The notes under the pieces: model-generated
The model's database searches: none
What the model saw: the letters and a program-made list of their open reading frames with translations, nothing else
What the model was told of the DNA's origin: nothing
Position numbers and translations under genes: made by a program
NCBI GenBank assembly: GCA_019448385.1
Contig: JAGTXO010000039.1
Location: forward strand, 1-64,000
Direction of reading: 5' to 3'
Source of the DNA: Diacronema lutheri
Lineage: Eukaryota; Haptophyta; Pavlovophyceae; Pavlovales; Pavlovaceae
DNA length: 64,000 bases
Shown: positions 1-11,877 of the stretch, piece after piece
Layout of the letters: each line of letters opens with the position of its first letter
How positions within the stretch are numbered: position 1 is the stretch's first letter

Positions 1-498
1 CTGTTCGGCCGAGGCGCACTCGCCGTCCCCTCGCGCCGGCAACGTGCGTGCGGGCCAGCACGCAGGCAGCGTACGATGCCACGGCAGCGGCGAGCGCGTC
101 CCCGCCGGTGTGCCGCTCGGCGCCCCGTCACGCGCAACGTGCGCGCCGCCCGCTGCATGCGCACGCATACGCGCGCTGGCAGCGTGCGCAAAATTGCCCG
201 GGCAAGATCGTCCCGCGCTCGCGCCGCCGACGCATCATTCCATGTGTCCGTTTCGGCATCTGCCACCATCCACCAGCCCTCGAAAGCCGGCTTGCGCGTG
301 GGCGCCCGTCCGGTGCGAGAAGCGGCTCGCGTCCTCGCGCGGGGCGCCTCCGCGCCAGGCGCCCGGCGCGCGCTCGTCTTGCCGCGCCACCACGCTGATC
401 TGCGCCCAACCCTCGCTCGCCAATTCCCCCGTCGTCCCTGCTGCGCAGCCCGCAACAGCGCGCGCATGGCGCGTGCACGGCGCGGCGCCTTGAGCAAG

Positions 499-1889
499 TT
501 TTACGTCGTCGGTCGGCAGCCTGTGGAAGACGCGTTTGACGGCCCGATGTGGCCGGTGAGAGTGCCCGGCGTGCCGCGTGGTGAGCGCCTGCACGGCTTG
601 CCGGGCTCGGCGCGCGCCCAGCCAGCCTCCCTCCATCCCGCCGCAAACCGTGCGTGCGCACCCCGGACACCCGGCGCTGCGCGGCGCGGCGCAGGCGCGA
701 AAAACGAGGGCAGCGCGTGCTACACGACCGTCCTTATGCAATCGCTCTTCGCCCTGAACATGCTCCGTGCGATGCTTCGCTCCGCTTCGCGCCGTGCCAA
801 CAGCGTCGAGAGGGCGCGTTTTCGGGACTTTGGCACGCTGATCGAGGACACCAGGGCGCCGACACGGCTGTGTCTTGTGTCCGTCATCGACGTCATCTCG
901 GGCCGTGGCGCGCGAAGGACGCCGCAGGATGCCGCTGAGTTCTTCCGGTTGCTGCTCGGCCGAGTGCCCGGGCTCGCTGCGGCCTTTGAAGCCGACACAC
1001 GCGTCGGGCCAGTGCTCGAGCAGATCGCCGTGCCTTCAGAGGCCGGCGAGGGCATCGCCGTACTCGTCAGCGTCGGCGGCGATGCGGCGCGCGCGCTTGC
1101 ACACGCTCTGGGGGGCGCCGCTGGGCCGCCGCGGGATCGCCACACGAACGCGGGCCACTCGGGCGTGCTCACGCCAGCCAGCATTGCTGTCGAGGCGCCG
1201 CGCACGACGCGCGGCAATGGCTCGCAGTGCAAGAACAACCGCGCGCTCGTGTGCGCGCCGCGGCTGCTGCTCGGCGGGCGCGACCACCTCCCCGTCGCCG
1301 GCGTGGTGCACGTGGGCGAGGGGCCGATGAGCGGGCACCTTGTCGCCATCGTGCTCCGCAACGAGGCTTGGTTTCCGTGCGACGACTACAACGTGCGGCG
1401 GCGCGCACGGTCGCTCGGTGCCGCGACCGGCGGTCGAGCGCAGCCGCGACCGCCCCGTCCTCCCGCGCGGCACGCGCGCGTGGCCTGAAAGCTCGCGCGC
1501 GCGCCTGCCGCACGCACGCGCGTTGCCCGCGCAGATCTACAACGTGCCTGAGTCCGACGCGCTGGCGTGGGCAAGTGGTGCGAGCATGCTCGTTCACAGC
1601 CGGCTCGACGTGGAGCCGTTGGACCCGGCGCTGGGCTCAGCGTCACCGCCGTCGGCCGCATCGCCTGCGTGGCCGAGCTCGGAGCCCGACGCGCCGACCT
1701 TGCCGGCAGCCTGGCCGCGGGTGCGGCAGATGGCAGCGGTGCCAACAGATGCGACGATCGGCATCGCGGAGACGGCTGCAGACATCTCTACGGCGGCGAT
1801 CGGCCCAGCTGCGTGCGAGGCCCGCCAAGTTGTCTCCGTGACGCGCGCATTGCCAACAGCGGTGAGTGCGTCCTCGTCTCCGGCGGCCG

Positions 1890-1942
<53 letters not shown>

Positions 1943-2149
1943 ACAACTCTCCCTACCTTCTTCCTCCTTTCGCACCTCGCACGCGCACGCCGTCCGCTGT
2001 CCGCTGTCCGCGGCCCAAATTGCCTTGCGGAAGCCGAGCAGGCAGAGCCCTGCTTGGATGGCTCCAGCGCGCATCTTGTGGATGGCGACGCTGTGGGCGA
2101 GCACGGACGCTCAAATGTGACCAGTGGCGCGCACGTGCACGTGCGCTAA
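499..2149 (+). CDS. Ubiquitin-specific protease (C19)-like protein, 5' end uncertain
   Basis: USP-type deubiquitinase core, predicted to remove ubiquitin or a ubiquitin-like tag through a papain-like Cys/His site. Visible motifs: a Cys box NEGSACYTTVLMQSLF (about 700-750), the QDAAEFFRLLL box (about 925-960), and a His box GHLVAIVLRNEAWFPCDDYN (about 1333-1392) followed after an intron by ASMLVHSRL, matching the USP ending 'aYmLfY'. Three introns keep frame at phase 0: 556-693, 1393-1534 and 1862-2041; the last holds a long C run. The final exon ends at a TGA/TAG-class stop at 2147-2149. The catalytic Cys, His and Asp are all present. The core is short for a USP (zinc-finger region largely missing). 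The start is not visible: the first supported exon is a fragment ending at 555, and the gene may begin outside the window. Family call good, gene model moderate. Confidence 0.62.
1895..1945. repeat. C34 homopolymer followed by a CA repeat
   Basis: A run of 34 C from 1895 to 1928 passes directly into alternating AC to about 1945. It lies inside the intron 1862-2041 of the USP-like gene, on the side towards the acceptor, and could act as an extreme polypyrimidine tract. Confidence 0.95.
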
Positions 2150-4600
2150 CTGGACGTCGAGCGTGTGCGCCTTGTCCGCACGTGTGCACTCACGTGCGTC
2201 TGCGGCGATCTGCCCGGCGTAGTAGTCCGCGCGCGCGGGAGCCGCGTCGGCAGTAGGAGCAGGATAACGTACTTGCGCCTGACGAGGACGGCGAGAAGTG
2301 CGGCTTTTCGCTCGGGGTCTACCATGCCGCCGAGGTTGGCGCTGGCGCGCGTGAGGCAGTCGGAGCGCGCTGGGCCCGGGTTGAAGGCCTCACCCCGGGG
2401 GACGGGAGGATTCAAGGCGCCGAGCCGCTGCGGGTGCGGCGGGAGGCCCCGGGCGGGTGTGCTAATGCGGCTCGATGGCCGCCTGCCGGGGGGGGGGGGG
2501 GGGGGAGGGGGGGGGGGGGGGGGGGGGCGTTGGGCCGCCCGCGGAAACGGAGGTGAGCGTGTGGGAGCGGCGCGCGTCGGCGCGCGCGGCTGGCGTGCAG
2601 CACGGATAAGTCTTGTGTGGACTTCGCGGGGCGGATCCCGGTGCAGGGATTGCCGACGTAGGCCGCGAGCGCGAGCAGGGCGGGGATGAAGACGGATGAT
2701 GGGGTTGGGGCCAAGGCCGCCGCACCCGCAGCTATCACGGTGGCAGCGACCGCCACGGTCAGTGCGAGGCTCGCGTGGCCGCTGCGCGGGCAGCTCGCCC
2801 GCCAGGTCCAGGAGGGCCGGCCTGCGGCCTCAGTGCCCAGCGTTGGGCATGTCAGCGTCTGCGTCTGCGGGCCCGCCACTGCGATGGCGCATTGAGCCTG
2901 GCGCACCAAAACGCAATCGGTCCGCCGATCGGGGGGGGGGGGGGGGGGGGGGGGGCGAGGCGTGCGCGGGGGCTTGGGGTGGGCTCCGGGTGCCGGCGCT
3001 GTGCCAGCGGCGGGCTTGGTTGACGCCGTCTCGCCGGGGCCCTTGCGCCTTGCGGCGCGAGCGTCGCGGAGGGGCGTCGGCTGCGCTGGCTCCGCGTCGG
3101 CGGTGGCGTGGGGCAGGCTCTTGTGGAGGGCGGAGCGCTCGCGCACGAGTCGGTTGCCAAGGCGGGCTGTCTGCGTGCCGTTGGGCTGCGCTTGGGCAGG
3201 TAGGACCTGCGGCCTCGGGGGCGGGCGGGTTTTCGTGTTGGGCCAGGCGGCAACGCGCACCGGCCGTGTTCGCGGCCGGCAGGCGGACGTCCGCAGCGGG
3301 GCGGAGAATGCGGGTGAAGCGCTTGCACGGGCGCGGTTCGCACCTGGCGGCCAGGCGATCACGAACCGTTGGGTCGCCCGGCTGTTTGGTGGAGCCGAGG
3401 GCAGCAAGGATAGCGAGCTTGGCCGCCTCATCGGTGACGAGCGGCACTGTTGCCCAGCTCTGTACCTCGAAGCCCTGGATGTGCAGGCGTCGGGGAAGTT
3501 CCCGGCAGCGTCGCTTGCGTCCGTCGAGAGGCGGACCGAAGTCGCGCCCGTGCCCTCGTTGGCGACACCGAGCTCTCGCTCGTTCACACCGGCCCGCCGA
3601 CGCGGGCGCGTGGTGCGCGCGCGTTGGGTGCGTGTCTGCCTCGAGCAGCGTGCCCAGTCGCAGTGTGGGCGCGTGTCCGTCTGCCTCAAAACGCCACGTG
3701 GAGGGGAAGGCGCGGGGCGGGCTCGCCGAGGAGGTGCCGCCGCTCGCTGCCACCCGGCGCGGGCTCGGGGCAGCCGTCTTCGGGTGCCGCGCTCTTCGCG
3801 CCATGCACGAACGTTCCGCCGCGCTCGCAGCGCGCGAGCGCACACACAGAGCGCGCGGCGACCCCGGCGGGGGCAGTGCGTCCCGGTGGCACTCGCGGGC
3901 GCGCGCCTGGCCTGGGCGCAGCTGGGCGCGTTGCCGCCCGCGCAGCGAGCCGCCCGCGCGCCTCGCCGCGCGCGCGCTTCGTCGCACGCGTGCGCCCTGC
4001 ATGCACGCGCACAGCGCGCGGCGGCTCGGCGCAGTGCAAGGCAGAGCGTGCTGCAACGGTTGCGAGGGCGCGCACGCGCGGCGCGGCGCGCCCCTGTGTG
4101 GTCGCCTGCGCGCGGCGCGTGGTCCGGACGCAGCTCGGTGGCGTGATGCCGTTCGTGCAACACAGTGCGCGTGAGAGCCGCACGTGCACACCTGCAGTGC
4201 AACGCGGCATTGCGCGCGTTGCGTGGGCGGAGCGCGGCTGGATGTGCTTGAGGTCGCGCAGCATGCCGCGCGCCGCGCGCTGTGCGGCGCAGCGAGTCGG
4301 CCATGCCCCTGGTCCTCGTCTCCGGGGGGGGGGGGGGGGGTGGTGGTGGCAACCAGGATCCGCCAGCGCGTGGTGGGCGCCGTCCAACTCCCAGCCAGGA
4401 TGCGCCCCGTTCTTCCCCGACACTCTCCGTCCAAACCCGCCGCCCAGCCTGCCGCCGCACCCGCCGCCAACGCCGCCGCGCACCCATCCGCCGAGCTCAC
4501 CTCGCGCGCGCTCGCGCTCACGCTGCGCGACGAGGCTGCGCAGGCCGGCGCGCGGCCGTGCAGAGCAGCGCAGGCCGGCGCGCGGCCGCGCGCGCGCGCT
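2112..4600 (-). CDS. Possible multi-exon gene of unknown function
   Basis: I do not recognise this protein and give only a weak gene call. Three G runs on the + strand (2488-2527, 2931-2955, 4324-4340) would be C runs in - strand introns, the same pattern as in introns of the well-supported genes. Several - strand stretches between them read like coding sequence: one around 3500-3250 containing GFEVQSWATVPLVTDEAAKL, one with a hydrophobic segment around 2770-2650, and a last one containing ADYYAGQIAADARECT ending in TGA at 2114-2112. After the run at 2931-2955 a plausible acceptor (CAG) leads into the hydrophobic segment. Exon borders and the start are not resolved. The 3' end overlaps the last exon of the convergent USP-like gene by about 38 bases. 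It could instead be non-coding DNA. Confidence 0.25.
2488..2527. repeat. G homopolymer (one A inside)
   Basis: Forty bases of G broken once by A at about 2506. On the - strand this is a C run, suggesting a - strand intron. Confidence 0.95.
2931..2955. repeat. G25 homopolymer
   Basis: Uninterrupted run of G. On the - strand it is followed about 45 bases later by a plausible acceptor (GCGCCAG), as expected for a C-rich intron end. Confidence 0.95.
4324..4340. repeat. G17 homopolymer
   Basis: Run of 17 G followed by TGG repeats; the third G run in the proposed - strand gene. Confidence 0.95.
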
Positions 4601-4859
4601 CACGTTGCGGCCGCGCAGCGAGCTTTCGCCGCGTCGCAGCCCCTCCGAGCAGCCACGATGCACGCCCCCGGAGGACGTTGGCCGCGCTCGGAGGCCGCGC
4701 TCGGGCGCGCAAAGAGAGGCGGCGCGGGCAAACGAGTAGGCTCGGCGCGCTGGCGGGTCCTGGTTGTGGGAGAGCGGGGCATTCTCCAGGGCATCATGTA
4801 AATTCTCCCAAGTATCATCCGGGCCGCCATCCGGACACTGACGTGCCCACAGTCTGCAG

Positions 4860-7800
4860 ATGGAGGACTCCGTGAAGGACGCTTTGCCCGGCGGGCGGGG
4901 CGGCTCGGACAGTTTCTCGCTGGCCCTCAGCACCATTCTGTCGCCGGGAGATACCCACCCCCACGTGGTCCCATCCACTTGCCTCATCGCCCTGCTGCGT
5001 TACGCGGATTTCGGCACGAGCAGGGTTAGGGTGGGCGACACGGGGTGCTCGCAGCATGCGCTCAAGGTGGCGCTGCGCAACCTGCGCAAAGCATGCGCGG
5101 ATGCGGACCGGTTTGGGCAGGTGCTCGTGGTCGTGCTACCGCTCTGCCTCCGCGCGTCCAGCGGCCTCGTGCACTGGACGGCGGCGTACCTGCTCCTCGC
5201 GCCGCCCGCGCAGCGCGGCGCGCCGCCCGGCGCCGCGCTCGCCCTGCTCGCCGATTCGCGCACCTTGGGCAACGGCGAATCGGCGTACGCCACGGCGGCC
5301 GGCGTGCTCATCAAGAAGCTTGCGCAGCGCATCGGCAGAACAGCGCCGCCCATCGATGCCTTCAAGGCGCCCCCGCAGAGTGGGGCCGCGTGTTGCTTCG
5401 CCGCGGCAACAGTCGCGGCCGAGGTCGTGGCGAGCGCATCGACGCTCTACGGCCGCCGCGCGAGTGTCCTTGTCGACATCAAGAAGGCTTTGGACGCGCG
5501 CCTCGCGCGCCTCACGACGGCCGCGTACGAGGAGACCCGCGCGCGCACGCTCCGCGCCGCCATCGGCGCTCTGCTCGGCGACCGCGCCAGGCGCTTCGGC
5601 CCGTTCACCCGCGAGGCCGCGCGGCTCGCCGAGGCCGCGCGGCTCGCCGAGGCGTGCGATGCCAGTATCGGCGGATCCGCGCCCGACGGGCTGCTGCAGG
5701 CCGTCGAGGCGGCGCTGCGCGCGCCCGACGACCGCATCGCACGCACGGCCGCGCTCGACGCGCTCACGGGCGCTGCAGGCCGCGCGCTGTCGACGGCGGC
5801 CAGGCCGCGCGGCGCGGCGGCGCCAAGGCCGCCGTCGCGAGCGCCACCGCCGCGTGCGCCGCAGCGGCGCGCCGCCTCGGCGTGGGGGCCCCGACCATTC
5901 AGCAGCCTCGGCGGGGGCGAGGGCGACGGGGACGATGGCGACGCCACCACCGCTGACGACGGGGAGGGCGCGGAGGACGGGGACGACGACCCCGCGGGCG
6001 CGGCGGCTGCGGCGGTGGCGACGGGCACGGCGGCGACGAGCGCGGTGGCGGCGGGCGCGGCGCCAACCTCGCCGGCGGCGGCGGACGGCGGTGGCTCGGC
6101 GCCGCTCGAACGCCGCTGCGTCTACACTGCGCCTGATGAGGGCGACGCGGACGCGCGCGTGTACGACGCCAAGGACCCCGAGCAGCTAAAAGCGGGCAGG
6201 GCGCGGCTACGGGCGAACAGCGGGCGCGCGCCCGCCGTGGTCGACACGCTTTTCGCGCACGCGACGGGCACGATCGTCACGCGGCAGCGCACGGAGGGCG
6301 TGACCGGCGCGGGCATGCACCACCTCGCCGCCCCGACGCAGGGCGCGGGGTACGGTACCGTCGTGCGGGCCGAGCTGGGCGAGCCCGGCTTCGCGGGGAC
6401 GACATGGCACATGACGTCGGGCGTGGAGAACCAGCCGCGCGCGGTACGAGCGGCCGCGCGCGCGTACGCGCACGACGGCTGGGGCGGCGTGTACAATGCG
6501 CACGAGGACTTTGCCGCCTTCGAGGGCTTGCCGCGGCTCGCCGCGCCCGAATCGCTCGCGGCCATCGCCGGCGGGTCGGCGGACGCGGTGTTCTGCTGGC
6601 GGTCCGGCCGGTCCGTCATCGGCGAGGTGACGACGGTTCACTTCAATGGCGACCGCGCCGCCGCCATCGACCACGCGCGGGCGCTGCGCGTCAGGCCCGA
6701 TTGGCGCTCGCAGCCCAGGATCTACGAGGCGGCGTGCGGCGCGGAGGGCACGGTGCTGCTCGTGTGGGTCGTGCCCGACCGTCACAAGAACCCGCGGCTG
6801 GACTGGGCGCCGATTCTCGTCGTGATCCACCTGCCCGCCGACCCCGACTGGCTCGCGCGCGCCACGCCGGCGATCGCGAAGGCGCGGCGCGAGGTCGAGG
6901 ACGGACGCGCGCGCGCGGAGGCGCGCGGCGTGCCGCAGCACCTCGCCTACACGCTGAGCCCACGCTTCCGAGGCACCGCGCCGCGCGGAGCCGCGCGCGT
7001 GCCGCCGCGCCTCGGCGCGAGCGACGCGCGCGAGGCGCGCGCGCTCGCGGCGCTCGAGCCGGCGCTCATGTTCGCGCCGGCCTGGCGGCGCGCGGTGCGC
7101 GCGGCGAGCCGCGCCCCCGGCAGTGGCGCCGCGGCCGTCGAGCGCGCGCTCGCGCGCCTGCACAACGCGCTCGAGCCCGATGACGAGAGCGCGCCCGAGT
7201 CGACGCGCGTCGCGCCGCTCGCCGCCGCGCTCGAGCAGTCGGCGGGCTGGCCGGCGGGCACGGCGCGCATGGCGGCAAGCGTGACCAAGGGCCCCGGCGT
7301 CGGAGATGGCGCAGGTGGCGACGAAGTGACCAAAGTGGAGGAAACGGCGAAGACGAGCGGCGACGGCTGCACCGGCACGCCTCCTCTGCGCCCGGCCGCG
7401 CGCGCGGCCGGCGCGGCGGACGACGGAGGGGCGGCGGTCGTGGCGGGCGTCGAGGGCGAGCGCGACGCACTCGCCAAGACGGGTGCCGGCGGCTGCGACG
7501 ACGACGCTCGCGAGCCGCTGTCGGCCGGCAAGCCCGGCGCACTCGCCGCCGCGGCGACCGTCGGGGGTCTCGGCGAGCTCGTCGGCAGCCTATGCGCGTG
7601 GCTGGCGCGCGGCGCGGCTGGCGGCGCCATCGCGGCCATCTCCCCCGGGACGGCCGCGCGCGGAGCAAACGGCACGCCGCAGCGCGCCGAGCCGCCGGCC
7701 GCCGGCGATCCCGTCGCTCCGCACGCGCGCGTCGCCGCTGCGGCGCCCTTGGCGGGCAGCGCGGCGGCGCCGTCGTCGGCCGCGCGCGACGCGCAGCGCG

Positions 7801-10800
7801 GCGTCGCGGGATTCGACGCGGCCGCGCACGCGCACGCGCGCGACGGCAGGCGGGCGGCACGGCGGATGCGCGAGCAGGAGGGGGCGGTGCACAGGGCCTT
7901 CCGCATGTCCCTCTGGCGCGACGCGACGTTTGTCGAGTTCGTTGAGAAGCTGCGCCCCGACGGCGGCGCGCAGCTGCTCGCGCGCGAGCCCACGCGGCGC
8001 GCGGCGGCGGTGCTGTGCGAGCTCGCGCGCGGCCGCGACGGCGCGAGCGGCGCGGCCGGGCTGCTGCACGAGATGAGAGCCGCCGATGCGCGCGCGCGCG
8101 AGGCCGCCAAAGCGGCGGAGGCAGCGCAGCTTGCGCACGGGACGCTGCGCATCGTGGCAACCGTGGCGCTGGGCGGTGCGGTCTTCGCCGGCATGTCAGC
8201 GCTGGTCGTTGCTTGCGCGGCGCGCACGGCGACCGGTGCGCTTTTTGGGGCCCGCCGCCCGCGGGCGGCCGCGCGCGGAGCCGACGACGCGCTCGGCACG
8301 CTGCAGCGCGCCAAGCCGCCGCCCGCCGACAAGGGCAAGCGCAGGCGCGCCAGAGCCAACGACGACCCCGTCGACGCGGCGCGCAAGGCCGTGGGCAAGG
8401 CGGAGGGCAACTGCCGCAAGGCAGCCCGCCGGCTGCACCTCGCTGCACTGGGCGAGGAGGAGGCGCAGCAGCGCGTGCTCGACGCCGAGGCGGCGGAGCA
8501 GCTGGCGCGCTCGCGCGAGCCGGCCGGCGGCTGGGTAGGCAGCGCGCGCGCGCGCGCGCGCGCGCGCCCCGCCGCGCGCGCGCCCGTCGATTGGCGTGCG
8601 CGCAGCGCAGAACGGCGCGCCAGCTCCGTCACCTGCGCGCCGCCGCGCCCGTGCCCCTCGCGCGCAGGGGCGCCCTGCGGACCTGCGGCTGCAACAGGCG
8701 CACTTTGGCATGCGCGAAGATGCCGACGCGGATGTGCGCCGCGCGCACGAGGTGCTGCGCCGGGCGAGAGAGGGTGTGGCGTGCGCCAAGGCCAGCGTGC
8801 GGCAGATGGAGGCGGCGTTGCTCAACGCGACGCGCTGCGCCACCGCGGTGCTCGCGCCGCGTGGCGTGCCGGAGGGTGACGAGCAGGCCGCGGCGAGAGA
8901 GCAGGCGGCGCTGGACCGGGAGGCGCCGCCGGCCGCGCAACGCGCGGCGCCGACGGCGCGCTCGCCCTCGGAGCCGCCGTCCGAGTGGGGCCCGCCAGCG
9001 GTCGGCCGGCGCCCGACGCCGCGTGCACTGTCGCACGCCGCGGGTCGCGGGGACGACAACCCGTTTGCGCCGCTCGCAACCGTCAGCGGCGATTGGTCGC
9101 CCACGCCGAGCTCGCGCTCGCCGTCCTCGCCGCCGCGGCAGCCGCCGTCCGACCGCCGCAGCGCGCAGCGTCGCAGCGCGCGCGCGCGGCCGCCGAGGCC
9201 GACCGTTTCGCCCGAGGACGCGCTCGCAGCCGAGCGCCAGGCGCGCGCGCTGTCGGAGCAGGCGGAGCAGAGGCGCGCCAAAAAGGCCGCCGCCAAGGCC
9301 GCGCGCCGCGCCGCGCGCGCCGCCGACAAGCGGACGGCGCGCGTCGTCCACGCGTGCGTAAGCGCCGCCTTGCGGCGCGTCTGCACGAGCGTCGCCACGG
9401 GCACGCCGCTCGCCGTGCTCCGCGAGCGCGCCGAGGGGCCGCGCGCGCCGAAGCCCGCGCCCGCGCCGCCACGCCGCGCAGCGGACGGCGGCCGCGCGCT
9501 CCGCCACGCGCGCCGTGCGGCCGCCGCGGCGGCGGAGCGCGAGGCGGCGGTGGCGGCCGACGCCGACGAGCGGTTCGAGCGGCAGCCCTCCGCCGCCCGG
9601 TTCGACGGCGGCGATGGCGGCGGAGGCGGCCACGTCGAGGCGAGCGCGCGACCGCGCGCCGGCGAGGCCGGCGAGGCTGGCGCGCACGGCGCGCCTGGCG
9701 CAGCGGGGACCCCGGCGGCGTCGCTCGCGTCGCGCAGCCCGTGTGATGCGCGCCGCACGGCACGCCTCCCGCACGCACGCGCCGCAGCCACCTGCGCACG
9801 CAACGGCGGCTGGGGTGGCAACGTCGGCGGCGACGTGTGCGGCGGTTGTTTCGGCGGCGGCGGCGTCCGTCGCGACGCCTGCGGCGGCGGCGACGCCACC
9901 TGCGGCTGCGGCGATGGCGGCGTCGGTGCTGGCGCTGGCGAGGCCCCTGCACACGGTGCGCCGGCGCGCGCGACGGCGTCGCGCTTGCTGCGCTTGCTCG
10001 GCGCGCCACGCGCCGTGCTCGGTGCGATGGCGCACGCCGCGGCCGTGTTGGCGCGCGGCGTGGCCGCAGCCGTCGCTGGCGTGCGCGCCGCCGCGCGCGC
10101 CGTGCGGCGCGCGCGCCGCCGAGCGCCTCGCGCGCGCCGCACGGCTGCGCGGCGGGCTCGCGGCCCGCCGATGCGCGATGTCGACGGCGCCCTGCGGCCC
10201 TCGCCGTCCTGGTTGCGCACACGCCTCGTCTGCGGCCGGCGCCTCGCGCCTCTGCGCCGCGCGGGCGCGCGCCCGCCGCCCGCACACGCCGCGCCGAGTT
10301 CCCGCGCGCGCGCTGCGCAACCCGACAGCGACGCGCCGGCGTGCGCGCCGCGGCGCTCGGCGCCTGTCGGTGCGCCGCCGCGCGCGCGTGGCCTGCGCGC
10401 GGCGCGCGCACGGCGCTTCCTCGACGTCGCCGGCCGCGCGGCGCGGAGCGCGCGCCTCGGCGCGCGCATCACGCGCCAGCGCACGCCGGGTTCGCCATCG
10501 GAGCCCTGCACGGCCGAGAGCGGCGACGGCGCGGGCGCCGGCGGCGTCGGCGCGGCGGCGCCTGGCGCGGCGACGATGCGCGCCACCGGCGCGCGCGCAG
10601 CGCGCGCTGCGGCGGCGGCGGTCGGTGGCGCCTCGCGTCTCGCGCGCCGCGCGATGGCAAGCGCCGCCGCCGCTGCCACCTCCATCGCCGGCGCTGCCGC
10701 CTCCACCGTCGCCGCCGCCGCCGTTGCCATCGGCGCGGCCGTCACGTCACCGGCGTTCGCCGCGGCGCGCGGCATGGCGGCCGCATGCGTCGCTGCCTGC

Positions 10801-11877
10801 GCCCGCCCCACCGCCGCGCAGGCGGCCGCGTCGCGCGCGCTCGGCGCGCTCTTCGTGCTCGTCGACGCGGCCGACGCGGCGGGCGACAGCGACGCCGCGC
10901 TCGGCGCGCTCGCGGCCGCGGTCGACGCGACGGAGCTGCGCCCGCCGCCGGCCTTTTGGCGCGCGGGCCGCGCCGCGGCGTACGCACCGCGTCCGCCGCC
11001 CCTCGACTCGGCGCGGCCGCGCTACAACCGGCGCGCGCGCGCACCTAGCCCTCCCGTCGCGGCCGCGCGGCGCAATCTCGCGCGCGCGGTGCGCGAGCTC
11101 ACGCGCGCCGCGCGCGCTGAGCGCGAGCGCGCGCCGGCGCCGCGCGGCGCGCGCGGCGGCGTGCTCCACGCGCTGCGCGCGTCGCTCCCCGTGCACGCGC
11201 GTGCCGCGCTCGGCACGGACGCGGAGCTGCGCGCGGACATCGCCGCGTTCGCGCGCGCGCGCCGCGAGCTGCACAGCCTCACCGACGCCGAGGTGGCGGC
11301 GCTCGCGCGCCCGGACGGGCCGCCGCTGCCCGTGCGGCTCGCGTGCACGGCGGTCGCGCGCGCGCGCGGCGTGACCGTGCTGCTCGACATCGTGCCGCGC
11401 GGCGGCGGCGCGCCCGAGCGGCTCGTGTGCCGCGCCCGTCGCCGCGGCGCCGCCACGCGCACGCCACGGCCGACAGCCGCCGTTATCGCGCGCGCGCCTT
11501 GCATAGCGGCGCGCGTTGGCCACACTGAGCCGGCGCGCGCGTGCGCGGGCGGATCGATCGGGGTCGCGCGCCTCCGTTCAGCGCGCCGCCGCTCTTGGCG
11601 TGGGGCGCGGCTCGACGTGCACACCCGCGAGCGGCTGGCCACACCGGTGCCAGGCCACGTCGTGGCCTGCGCCGCCGCCTCGGCCATCGGCGCGTGCGTC
11701 GCTCGCGCGCGGCTTGGGCTTGCACGGCTGGCGCGCGCGTGGCCCTGCGCCTCCGCTCCACTGGCCGCTGCTGCTGTCGCCTTCGCGCCTGCCGCCGACG
11801 GTTTTTCTGCGCCCCGCTGGGCGCTCCTGCATCCGCCTTCGCGCCTGCCGCCGACGGTGTTTTCCCCGCCGCACTAG
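4860..11877 (+). CDS. Large protein with N-terminal Ulp1-like (C48) protease fold; 5' part of the Fanzor locus
   Basis: Starts at ATG 4860. Residues about 30-200 look like a Ulp1-type cysteine protease in the order His-Asp-Gln-Cys: H105 in LVHWTAAYLLL, D132 in LLADSRT, Q173 and C178/C179 in PPQSGAACCF. Such enzymes cleave SUMO-like tags or polyproteins. Around residues 570-640 (about 6570-6780) a segment with DAVF...VIGEVTT spacing resembles a degenerate PD-(D/E)XK core with the Lys replaced by Thr. A hydrophobic, membrane-like segment lies near residues 1095-1120 (about 8145-8225). A phase-0 intron fits at 8535-8667, starting in a CG dinucleotide run. The second exon is Arg/Ala-rich with no domain I recognise; its frame stays open to 11877 but looks less protein-like after about 11480. 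The frame beginning near 11541 has no ATG before its own protease domain, so the two probably belong to one transcript; how they connect is not resolved. Confidence 0.6.
8542..8567. repeat. CG dinucleotide run
   Basis: Alternating G and C for about 26 bases just inside the proposed intron 8535-8667; a likely slippage-prone site. Confidence 0.9.

Noticed and set aside
1-498. Additional coding exon(s) of the USP-like gene at the left edge
   Set aside because: Several frames are open, but none shows motifs or convincing splice sites; I see nothing I can support in these bases.
8196-10811. Long - strand frames opposite the second exon of the 5' gene
   Set aside because: Low-complexity Arg/Ala/Pro composition, no motifs, no supporting splice sites.
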